Part shown: piece by piece, positions 1-5,551 of the stretch
How positions within the stretch are numbered: the first letter of the stretch is position 1
Layout: every line of letters starts with the position of its first letter
Source: an uncultured Ruminococcus sp.
Lineage (GTDB): Bacteria; Bacillota_A; Clostridia; Oscillospirales; Ruminococcaceae
Assembly: GCA_902782875.1 (NCBI GenBank)
Contig: CACZPE010000123.1
Coordinates: 1 to 5,911, forward strand
Direction of reading: 5' to 3'
DNA: 5,911 nt
The notes under the pieces: generated by a model
What the model was told of the DNA's origin: nothing
The model's input: only the letters and a program-made list of their open reading frames with translations
The model's database searches: none
Program-made: the position numbers and the translations under genes

Positions 1-737
1 ATTTTCATTCCCGCATCTTCGCCTAAATACTCTGTAAGCCGATCTTCAAATATATTTGCAACATCATCGCATTCATTGAGGGGATCACAGTCATAGAGCA
101 GGGCTTCTCTTTTGTCTATAACATTCATCAGCGTGATGTAGTCGCTGTCGGTAACTATCAACTGATAGCCGTCATTTGTTTCACAGCGGCTGTAGCACTC
201 ATAAAAGCCCGCAATGGTGAATGAGAATACCTTTGAGCCCTGCACCACATCAAATGTGTCTCCCTCGGTAAACTTTGAGCTGAGGGACTCTCTTGCACCA
301 TAGGGCAGATATACAGGATGTGCTATTGCAGCGATCTCTTCATCGGAAAGGGATGTTTCAATGGGTGAGCGCTCTATGCGGAGGTGATTGTCAAATGTGG
401 TGAACACCATTTCGAGCGCGCGTTCCTCGCCGGTTTTGTCAAGATATTTAGCCGTGGTAGAGTACAGCACGCTGTAGTGGTCGGTGTCAGTAACTCTTTC
501 GTCCTCACGGAGTATATCCACAAAGCTGTTGTCGAAAAAATCATCAGAGATGTACAGGACATTTTTGTGTACTGCTATCTGATCGGCTACGGTGGGGAAA
601 ATTTCGATCACATCTATCCAGCCCGCCGCTGCCGAAGCTGTTATCGTCATGCAGAACATTATCAGCACCGCAAGCAGCGCTGTCTGCTTTTTGTGCTTTT
701 TTATGTTTGCAAGGGATAATCTGAGTATTCTCTCCAT
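1..737 (-). CDS. FtsX/MacB-type ABC transporter permease, C-terminus cut by window edge
   Basis: This is the membrane subunit of an ABC exporter, of the kind that moves peptides, antibiotics or lipoproteins at the cytoplasmic membrane. I translated the minus strand from the ATG at 737-735; the frame stays open for 245 codons to the left edge. The N-terminus has a short basic leader (MERILRLSLANIKKHKKQ) and one membrane segment at about residues 19-40, followed by a hydrophilic extracytoplasmic region. Residues 144-180 (LPYGARESL, then EGDTFDVVQGSKVFSFTIAGFYE) resemble the beta-rich core of the MacB periplasmic-core domain. The remaining membrane helices expected of this family would lie beyond the edge. 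Four cysteines (181, 185, 217, 223) lie in the outer domain. The ATG is one base past the stop of the ATPase gene, with a GGGGTGG ribosome-binding-like stretch (742-748) inside the end of that gene, so the two are probably translationally coupled. The substrate cannot be told. Confidence 0.85.
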   Translation of the reverse strand, partial: MERILRLSLANIKKHKKQTALLAVLIMFCMTITASAAAGWIDVIEIFPTVADQIAVHKNVLYISDDFFDNSFVDILREDERVTDTDHYSVLYSTTAKYLDKTGEERALEMVFTTFDNHLRIERSPIETSLSDEEIAAIAHPVYLPYGARESLSSKFTEGDTFDVVQGSKVFSFTIAGFYECYSRCETNDGYQLIVTDSDYITLMNVIDKREALLYDCDPLNECDDVANIFEDRLTEYLGEDAGMK

Positions 738-738
738 T

Positions 739-1494
739 TTACCACCCCATCTCATCAAGGAAGGCCTGCAGGCTTTCCTGACGCTTTTTCACATCATCAG
801 TGCCGTACTGCGGCATATGATGCTCGCCCATTACCGCACCGTCACGCAGGAATATCACTCTGTTGCCCCTCATAGCGGTCTTGAGATCGTGCGTTACCAT
901 GACTATGCTCTGTCCGTTATTGTTTATCTCCGTGAAGATATCCAGCACATCGCGGGAGGATGCGGAGTTGAGCGAGCCTGTAGGCTCATCCGCAAATACT
1001 ATCTTCGGATCGTTGATGATGGCTCTTACGATGCCTACTCTCTGACACTCACCGCCCGAGAGCTGATTGGGATACTTGTTCCAGAGGGTTTCGCCGATGC
1101 CGACCTTTTTGAGTAGTGTCTCAGTCTTCTTTACAAGCTCCGGGGAATTCTTCTGCAGTACGAGTGCTCCTGTCATAACATTGTCAAATACAGTCATATT
1201 TTCAAGCAGGTATATGCTCTGGAACACAAAACCGCAGTTTTCTCTCCTGAATACCGCAAGCTGATCATTGTTATACTTTGAGATATCCGTATCTCCGAAG
1301 AATACGCCGCCGAGAGTAGGGGAGTCCATTCCCGAAAGTGCATAGAGCAAAGTGGATTTGCCTGAGCCCGATGCTCCCATGATAACAGTGAAGTCGTTCG
1401 CTCTTATCTCTATATCAAGATTCTTTATAACGTGCTGCTGCAGACCGCCGTTTGAGAAGGATTTGCAGAGCTTTTCAGTATGAAGTATGTTCAT
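739..1494 (-). CDS. ABC transporter ATP-binding protein, MacB/LolD/BceA family
   Basis: This is the cytoplasmic ATPase subunit that powers the permease encoded immediately downstream. The 251-residue protein carries the full set of ABC motifs: Walker A GASGSGKST at 40-48, Q-loop Gln92 in FVFQS, signature LSGGECQR at 145-152, Walker B IVFADEP at 165-171 with catalytic Glu170, and switch His202 in VMVTHD. The ADEPTGSLNS form of Walker B plus D-loop is typical of the MacB/LolD/BceA group of exporter ATPases. Its length fits that group; residues 225-251 form a short C-terminal tail. The start is well supported: AGGAGG at 1501-1506 lies 6 bases upstream of the ATG, and a promoter lies just beyond it. 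No two-component system or peptide gene is visible beside it, so peptide or antibiotic export is only one possibility. Confidence 0.95.
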   Translation of the reverse strand: MNILHTEKLCKSFSNGGLQQHVIKNLDIEIRANDFTVIMGASGSGKSTLLYALSGMDSPTLGGVFFGDTDISKYNNDQLAVFRRENCGFVFQSIYLLENMTVFDNVMTGALVLQKNSPELVKKTETLLKKVGIGETLWNKYPNQLSGGECQRVGIVRAIINDPKIVFADEPTGSLNSASSRDVLDIFTEINNNGQSIVMVTHDLKTAMRGNRVIFLRDGAVMGEHHMPQYGTDDVKKRQESLQAFLDEMGW

Positions 1495-1526
1495 GGTTGC
1501 CCTCCTGTAATTTTTTCTATGGCCTT

Positions 1527-1555
1527 ATTATACAGCATAATAATCTTAATGTCTT
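1527..1555 (-). promoter_or_regulatory. Predicted sigma-A promoter of the ABC operon
   Basis: Read on the minus strand, AAGACA (1555-1550) and a perfect TATAAT (1532-1527) are separated by 17 bases. The -10 box matches consensus in all six bases and the -35 box in four. The start of transcription would fall near 1520, giving a leader of about 25 bases that holds the AGGAGG site. The weak -35 box fits a promoter that needs an activator, possibly acting through the direct repeat upstream. Confidence 0.7.
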
Positions 1556-1570
1556 TATCAGAGTCATATA

Positions 1571-1592
1571 TGTTTCTTATCTGTTTCTTAAC
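1571..1592. repeat. Tandem 11-bp direct repeat, candidate response-regulator operator
   Basis: Two adjacent 11-base units, TGTTTCTTATC (1571-1581) and TGTTTCTTAAC (1582-1592), match at 10 of 11 positions. They begin 15 bases upstream of the -35 box of the ABC promoter and are centred about 61 bases upstream of its predicted start. Direct repeats with an 11-bp period, about one helical turn, are the usual binding pattern of OmpR/PhoB-family response regulators. The site is more than 100 bases from the predicted start of the plus-strand operon, so the ABC promoter is the likelier target. That it is an operator is inference. Confidence 0.45.
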
Positions 1593-1659
1593 TGATACAG
1601 CAGGATCCTTAAATGATATCTTAAATATTCACAGATTTGTATAAAATTCACAAAATCGC

Positions 1660-1688
1660 TTGACAATAAACTGCTTTTGTGTTAAAAT
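1660..1688 (+). promoter_or_regulatory. Consensus sigma-A promoter with extended -10, for the PPK2 operon
   Basis: TTGACA (1660-1665), a 17-base spacer and TAAAAT (1683-1688) form a near-perfect housekeeping promoter. TGT directly before the -10 box makes an extended -10 element. The sequence just upstream of the -35 box is AT-rich, as in UP elements. Transcription should start near 1695, leaving a leader of about 35 bases. This is the only good promoter seen before the three plus-strand genes, and it rules out the upstream in-frame GTG at 1679 as a start codon. Confidence 0.85.
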
Positions 1689-1716
1689 TTATATGTATTA
1701 TTCTGTCAATAAATAA

Positions 1717-1722
1717 AGGGGG
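1717..1722 (+). promoter_or_regulatory. Ribosome-binding site that fixes the PPK2 start
   Basis: AGGGGG at 1717-1722 sits 7 bases before the ATG at 1730. The reading frame is open upstream to a GTG at 1679, but that codon lies between the -35 and -10 boxes and would not be transcribed. The ATG at 1730 is therefore the start. Confidence 0.85.
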
Positions 1723-1729
1723 ATCGCAT

Positions 1730-3232
1730 ATGCTGGATAAAATCGAACAGATCAAGATGAAGAAGTCCGATACAGCTGAAGAGCTGAATAAGATGAGAAT
1801 GGAGCTTATAGACATAGCAAATGCCGTAAAAGCAGCAGGAATACCTGTCATAATCACTATAGACGGCTGGTCTGCTGCGGGTAAAGGTTCTCAGATAGCA
1901 AAGCTGATAAAATATATGGATCCCCGTTTTTATAATGTGGAGCCTGTAAGACATGCTGATTCGAGAGAACAGAGAATGCCGTGGATGCACCGCTTCTGGG
2001 AAAAGCTGCCGAAGAAGGGGAACTTTCTTATCCTTGACGGAAGCTGGTACAGTGATACCAACAAGGCATATCTTTCCGGAGAAGCTGATAAAGAAGAATA
2101 TAAACGCAGGATCAATGATATCAATATCTTTGAAAGACAGCTTACAGATGACGGATATCTTATTATCAAGCTTTTTCTGCATATCACCAAATCAGAGCAG
2201 AAAAAGCGTCTTGAGGCCCTTGCAGCAGACGAGATAACCAGATGGCGTGTAGACGAACAGGATTTTGCCAACAACAAGAATTACGACAAGATACTGAAGA
2301 GATATGACAAGACGCTGACAAAGACCAATACCGAATATGCGCCATGGCATATAATTCCTGCCAATGACAGGACTGCGGCTCAGTTCACTATCATGCGCAC
2401 TGTCACGCAGATCATAAAAGCAGCCTGTGAAGCAAAGGCAGAGGGCATAAAATACCGTATGCCGCCTGAATTTGAAAAGACAGAGATAAAACCCGTCAGA
2501 TATGAGCTTGTAAAGGTTCCGAAACTGTGCGAAGTGGATATGGCAAAGTCCCTGACGGATGAAGAATATGAAAAGCAGCTTGAACGCCTTCAGGATAGAC
2601 TTTTTGAGCTGCAGAACATATGCTATCAGAGACATATTCCCGTTATAGTAGCCTATGAGGGCTGGGATGCAGGCGGAAAGGGCGGCAATATCAAGCGTCT
2701 GGCATCCGCTCTCGATCCGAGAGGCTATGAGGTAAAGCCGATAGCTGCTCCCGAACCATCTGAGCTTGCAAGACATTATCTTTGGCGCTTCTGGATACGA
2801 CTTGAGAAGAACGGCCACTTCACGATTTTTGACCGTACCTGGTACGGCAGAGTAATGGTGGAACCGATAGAAGGCTTTACTACTAAAGATCGTGCTGATA
2901 TGGCATATAATGAGATCAACGAGTTTGAGTATCAGCTTACCGAATGGGGTGCTGTCATATTCAAGTTCTGGATAAATATCGATAAGGATGAGCAGTACCG
3001 CCGTTTCAAGGAGCGTGAGAGCACTCCGTCGAAACAGTGGAAGATCACGGATGAAGACTGGCGAAACCGTGAAAAATGGGACGAATATGAAAAGGCTGTG
3101 GACAGAATGACAGAACTCACCTCCACAGTATATGCTCCGTGGACCATAATAGAAGGAAATGATAAGAAATACGCGCGTATAAAGGCTCTCAGGACCATAT
3201 GCGACAGACTTGAGAAGCACCTGGGCGTATAA
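1730..3232 (+). CDS. pap: Tandem-domain PPK2, polyphosphate:AMP phosphotransferase
   Basis: This cytoplasmic enzyme is predicted to transfer phosphate from inorganic polyphosphate to AMP, making ADP. It has 500 residues, the size of two fused PPK2 domains. Domain 1 (about 20-240) has a Walker A-like loop DGWSAAGKGS at 45-54 (Lys52), Walker B-like ILDGSWY at 101-107 and YAPWHIIPANDR at 202-213. Domain 2 (about 280-497) has YEGWDAGGKGG at 309-319 (Lys317), IFDRTWYGR at 366-374 (Asp368, Arg369) and YAPWTIIEGNDKKYAR at 468-483. Tandem architecture is known for class II PPK2 enzymes, which act on AMP. Domain 2 keeps the canonical residues; domain 1 has Ser48 where domain 2 has Asp313, and Gly104 in place of Arg369, so domain 1 may be structural or only weakly active. 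The gene is first in the operon, and its TAA overlaps an ATG of the next reading frame. A role in nucleoside-diphosphate phosphorylation cannot be excluded. Confidence 0.92.
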   Translation: MLDKIEQIKMKKSDTAEELNKMRMELIDIANAVKAAGIPVIITIDGWSAAGKGSQIAKLIKYMDPRFYNVEPVRHADSREQRMPWMHRFWEKLPKKGNFLILDGSWYSDTNKAYLSGEADKEEYKRRINDINIFERQLTDDGYLIIKLFLHITKSEQKKRLEALAADEITRWRVDEQDFANNKNYDKILKRYDKTLTKTNTEYAPWHIIPANDRTAAQFTIMRTVTQIIKAACEAKAEGIKYRMPPEFEKTEIKPVRYELVKVPKLCEVDMAKSLTDEEYEKQLERLQDRLFELQNICYQRHIPVIVAYEGWDAGGKGGNIKRLASALDPRGYEVKPIAAPEPSELARHYLWRFWIRLEKNGHFTIFDRTWYGRVMVEPIEGFTTKDRADMAYNEINEFEYQLTEWGAVIFKFWINIDKDEQYRRFKERESTPSKQWKITDEDWRNREKWDEYEKAVDRMTELTSTVYAPWTIIEGNDKKYARIKALRTICDRLEKHLGV

Positions 3233-3234
3233 TG

Positions 3235-3239
3235 AAGGA
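3235..3239 (+). promoter_or_regulatory. Ribosome-binding site deciding the phosphoribosyltransferase start
   Basis: AAGGA at 3235-3239 lies 10 bases before the ATG at 3250. It is too close to the ATG at 3244 (4 bases) and downstream of the ATG at 3232. No comparable site precedes 3232, although that ATG shares a base with the PPK2 stop codon (TAATG) and could be used through translational coupling. Confidence 0.5.
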
Positions 3240-3249
3240 ATGGATGAAT

Positions 3250-3789
3250 ATGAAGAAGACCTACACTATCAATGTTGCGGGACTGACAAGAGATCTGCCT
3301 TTATGTGCAGTGAATGATTCTCTTGACATTGCAGCATTTGTTATGTTTTCTGATGTGGAGCTGACTGTTGCCTGTGCAAAGGCGCTTCTTGAGATCGTAC
3401 CCGAATTTGATGTTATACTGACAGCAGCTACAAAGGGCATTCCGATAGGGTACGAAATGTCGAGACAATCGGGTAAGCAGTATGTAGTGGCAAAGAAATC
3501 ATTAAAAGTGTATATGACCGACCCTGTATCAGTGGATGTCAAGTCGATCACCACAGCAGGTATGCAGAAGCTATACCTTTCTGCGGAGGATATCGCCTGG
3601 ATAAAGGACAGAAAGGTACTGATAGTAGATGATGTCATAAGCACAGGAGCATCTCTGGCAGCGCTGCAGGAGCTTGCACGTGCAGCAGGCGGCATTATTT
3701 CAGGCTCTGCTGCTGTACTTGCAGAGGGAGAAGCAGCAGACCGCGATGATATAGTATTTCTTGAAAAACTGCCTGTATTCCCGAAATGA
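3250..3789 (+). CDS. Phosphoribosyltransferase, adenine-PRT-like (type I PRTase fold)
   Basis: This is a soluble type I phosphoribosyltransferase that probably joins a purine base to PRPP; adenine to AMP is the most likely reaction. The 179-residue protein begins MKKTYTINVAGLTRDLPLC, an opening I recognise from clostridial proteins usually annotated as adenine phosphoribosyltransferase. The PRPP-binding motif VLIVDDVISTGAS is at 123-135, with the acidic pair Asp127-Asp128. The loop TAATKGIP (58-65) corresponds to a place where I recall relatives having an EAKG-like sequence, so an otherwise common Glu appears to be Ala here. The frame is also open from ATG at 3232 (six more residues, MKEWMN), overlapping the PPK2 stop by one base; I prefer 3250 for its family-like N-terminus and the AAGGA site. 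It lies between the PPK2 and HD-GYP genes with no promoter of its own in view. The base specificity is not shown by the sequence; xanthine or a regulatory role is possible. Confidence 0.85.
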   Translation: MKKTYTINVAGLTRDLPLCAVNDSLDIAAFVMFSDVELTVACAKALLEIVPEFDVILTAATKGIPIGYEMSRQSGKQYVVAKKSLKVYMTDPVSVDVKSITTAGMQKLYLSAEDIAWIKDRKVLIVDDVISTGASLAALQELARAAGGIISGSAAVLAEGEAADRDDIVFLEKLPVFPK

Positions 3790-3833
3790 ATGATGCGTAT
3801 ATTTAGATTTAAACAGATTGGGAGTGGAGAATA

Positions 3834-5507
3834 ATGAGCGTATTTTATCCTGCTGTCTTCATTATTTCTCTGTGTTTATCAGGCATATATTTTCTGAAAT
3901 GGCAGAAAAGATTTGATGTATATTCGGTTGTGTTCTACTCGCTGATACCGATCGTAGAACTCGGATATTATCTTCTGTCGGTATCAAAAAACGTCGAAGA
4001 AGCAATTGCAGTCAACAAATTCGTATATATAGGCGCTTGTTTTCTGTATCTGTTCATAATGCTGTGTATATTCTCCGCCTGCCGGATAAAGCTTCACAAG
4101 CTTGTTTCAACAGGATTGTTCCTGCTGACATGTGCGCTGTATACAGCAATAATAATGAACTCGCAGGGTGATCTGTTCTACAGGCGGATAATACTGAAAT
4201 ATACCAACGGCATTACCGTACTTAAGAAAGAATACGGACCGCTGCATACTCTGTTCTATGTATATATCGTTTTGCTTTTCGCAGCTGCGATAGCAGCGAT
4301 AATATATACCTATTTCAAAAAGAAGGATGTTTCACTGCAGGTCATCAGACTGTTGTATATCATTGAGGAGATATCGATAGCGGGTTATCTGATAGGAAGG
4401 TTTTTTGACCTTGATGTACAGATGGTCTCAATTGCGTATGTTGTACTGCAGGTAATGTATCTGCTCGTTATCAAGCGTATATGTCTGTACGATATAAGTG
4501 ATAATGTAATATCAGGACTGATAAATGATGAGGAGTATGCATATATCTCCATAGATTTTGAACACAGATATCTCAGTTCAAATGATACTGCCAAAAAACT
4601 ATTCCCAGAACTGTCCGAGATGCGTCTTGACACAAAGCTTCAGGACAGCAGGTTCAGCACGCTCATAACCGAGTGGATACAGAGTTTTATAGCAGATGAG
4701 CATAAGGATATAAAATATGAAGCAGATGACAGGACATACTCTGTACAGGCGGATTATCTCGTTTATGAAAAAAAGAATGTAGGCTATCAGATAACTCTCA
4801 ACGATAAGACGGAAGAACAGAAGTATATTACGCTGCTCAATAACTATAATGATGATCTTATAGAAGAAGTAAAGCAAAAGACGGAACATATCGAGGAAAT
4901 GCATGACAAACTCATTCTCGGTATGGCAGTAATGGTTGAAGGACGTGATAATTCCACAGGCGGTCATATACGCAGAACGAGCGACTGTATTAAGATACTT
5001 ATAGATAATATCCGTCATACAGGCCCGTATGAGCTTGATGAGGAATTCTGCAAATGTCTGATCAAAGCTGCACCTATGCACGATCTCGGTAAGATCGCCG
5101 TTGATGACAAGGTGCTCAGAAAGCCGGGAAGATTTGAGCCGGAGGAATTTGAGCAGATGAAGACCCATGCCGCAAAGGGTGCCGAGATAATCGAAAGGAT
5201 ACTCGAAGGCACTGATGATGACAGGTTCAGAGAGATCGCGATAAATGTAGCCCACTATCATCATGAGCGTATGGACGGCACGGGGTATCCTGAAAAGCTC
5301 AAAGGAGAAGAGATCCCGCTTGAAGCGCGTATCATGGCAGTGGTGGATGTGTATGATGCTCTTGTGAGCAAGAGGTGCTATAAAGAAAGTATGCCTTTCG
5401 ACAAAGCATTTGCGATAATAGATGAGGGTATGGGAACTCAGTTCGATCCGAAACTGCGCGAGAGCTTTCACAGGGCAAGGCCCGAACTCGAAGCATATTA
5501 CAGCTAA
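3834..5507 (+). CDS. 7TM-PAS-HD-GYP membrane sensor, cyclic-di-GMP phosphodiesterase
   Basis: This inner-membrane protein of 557 residues is predicted to break down cyclic di-GMP in response to a signal. Seven hydrophobic segments lie at about 3-22, 29-50, 64-84, 88-109, 137-161, 168-190 and 196-216, matching the 7TM region found at the N-terminus of some histidine kinases. A PAS-like domain follows (about 230-325; YISIDFEHRYLSSNDTAKKLFPEL), then a charged helix (326-360) likely to act as a coiled-coil signalling linker. The HD-GYP domain (about 360-545) has GGH378, HDLGK at 416-420, His445, HHERMDGTGYP at 476-486 and DVYDAL at 505-510, so the metal-binding residues and GYP motif are all present and activity is expected. 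The product could be pGpG or GMP. The ATG is preceded by GGGAGTGGAG (3820-3829). The 44-base gap after the phosphoribosyltransferase gene shows no promoter, so co-transcription is likely. The signal sensed is unknown. Confidence 0.93.
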   Translation: MSVFYPAVFIISLCLSGIYFLKWQKRFDVYSVVFYSLIPIVELGYYLLSVSKNVEEAIAVNKFVYIGACFLYLFIMLCIFSACRIKLHKLVSTGLFLLTCALYTAIIMNSQGDLFYRRIILKYTNGITVLKKEYGPLHTLFYVYIVLLFAAAIAAIIYTYFKKKDVSLQVIRLLYIIEEISIAGYLIGRFFDLDVQMVSIAYVVLQVMYLLVIKRICLYDISDNVISGLINDEEYAYISIDFEHRYLSSNDTAKKLFPELSEMRLDTKLQDSRFSTLITEWIQSFIADEHKDIKYEADDRTYSVQADYLVYEKKNVGYQITLNDKTEEQKYITLLNNYNDDLIEEVKQKTEHIEEMHDKLILGMAVMVEGRDNSTGGHIRRTSDCIKILIDNIRHTGPYELDEEFCKCLIKAAPMHDLGKIAVDDKVLRKPGRFEPEEFEQMKTHAAKGAEIIERILEGTDDDRFREIAINVAHYHHERMDGTGYPEKLKGEEIPLEARIMAVVDVYDALVSKRCYKESMPFDKAFAIIDEGMGTQFDPKLRESFHRARPELEAYYS

Positions 5508-5540
5508 AAAAAGGTGAGAGAACTATTGTTCTCTCACCTT
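5506..5540 (-). terminator. Intrinsic terminator of the hsp20 gene
   Basis: A perfect 13-bp stem (5511-5523 with 5528-5540) closes a 4-base loop. Read on the minus strand it runs into seven T residues (5512-5506), the standard layout of a Rho-independent terminator, 11 bases after the hsp20 stop. On the plus strand no T-run follows the stem, so it would stop the PPK2 operon less well. The seven-base tract covers the last two bases of the HD-GYP stop codon (TAA at 5505-5507). Confidence 0.9.
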
Positions 5541-5551
5541 GATAATGTTGA

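Noticed and set aside
384..1116. Overlapping plus-strand open frames (384-719 and 592-1116)
   Set aside because: They are antisense to the permease and ATPase genes, which have clear motifs, tight spacing and a promoter on the other strand.
1679..1729. In-frame GTG extension of the PPK2 gene adding 17 residues
   Set aside because: The GTG lies between the -35 and -10 boxes of a near-consensus promoter and would not be in the mRNA; the ATG at 1730 has a well-placed AGGGGG.
1695..1729. Possible riboswitch or leader RNA upstream of PPK2
   Set aside because: The predicted leader is about 35 bases and shows no hairpin, too short for a known riboswitch.
1706..2277. Minus-strand open frames opposite the start of the PPK2 gene
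   Set aside because: They have no motif or ribosome-binding site and are explained by the PPK2 coding sequence.
2192..3220. Long open frame on the minus strand (342 codons)
   Set aside because: It lies wholly antisense to the PPK2 gene, shows no recognisable motif and is rich in Leu, Ile, Ser and Tyr as shadows of coding DNA often are.
3790..3833. Possible separate promoter before the HD-GYP gene
   Set aside because: The 44-base gap is AT-rich but holds no paired -35 and -10 boxes at proper spacing; it contains only the ribosome-binding site.
4599..5471. Long open frame on the minus strand (290 codons)
   Set aside because: It is antisense to the HD-GYP coding region, whose motifs are unmistakable, and has no family resemblance or ribosome-binding site that I can see.
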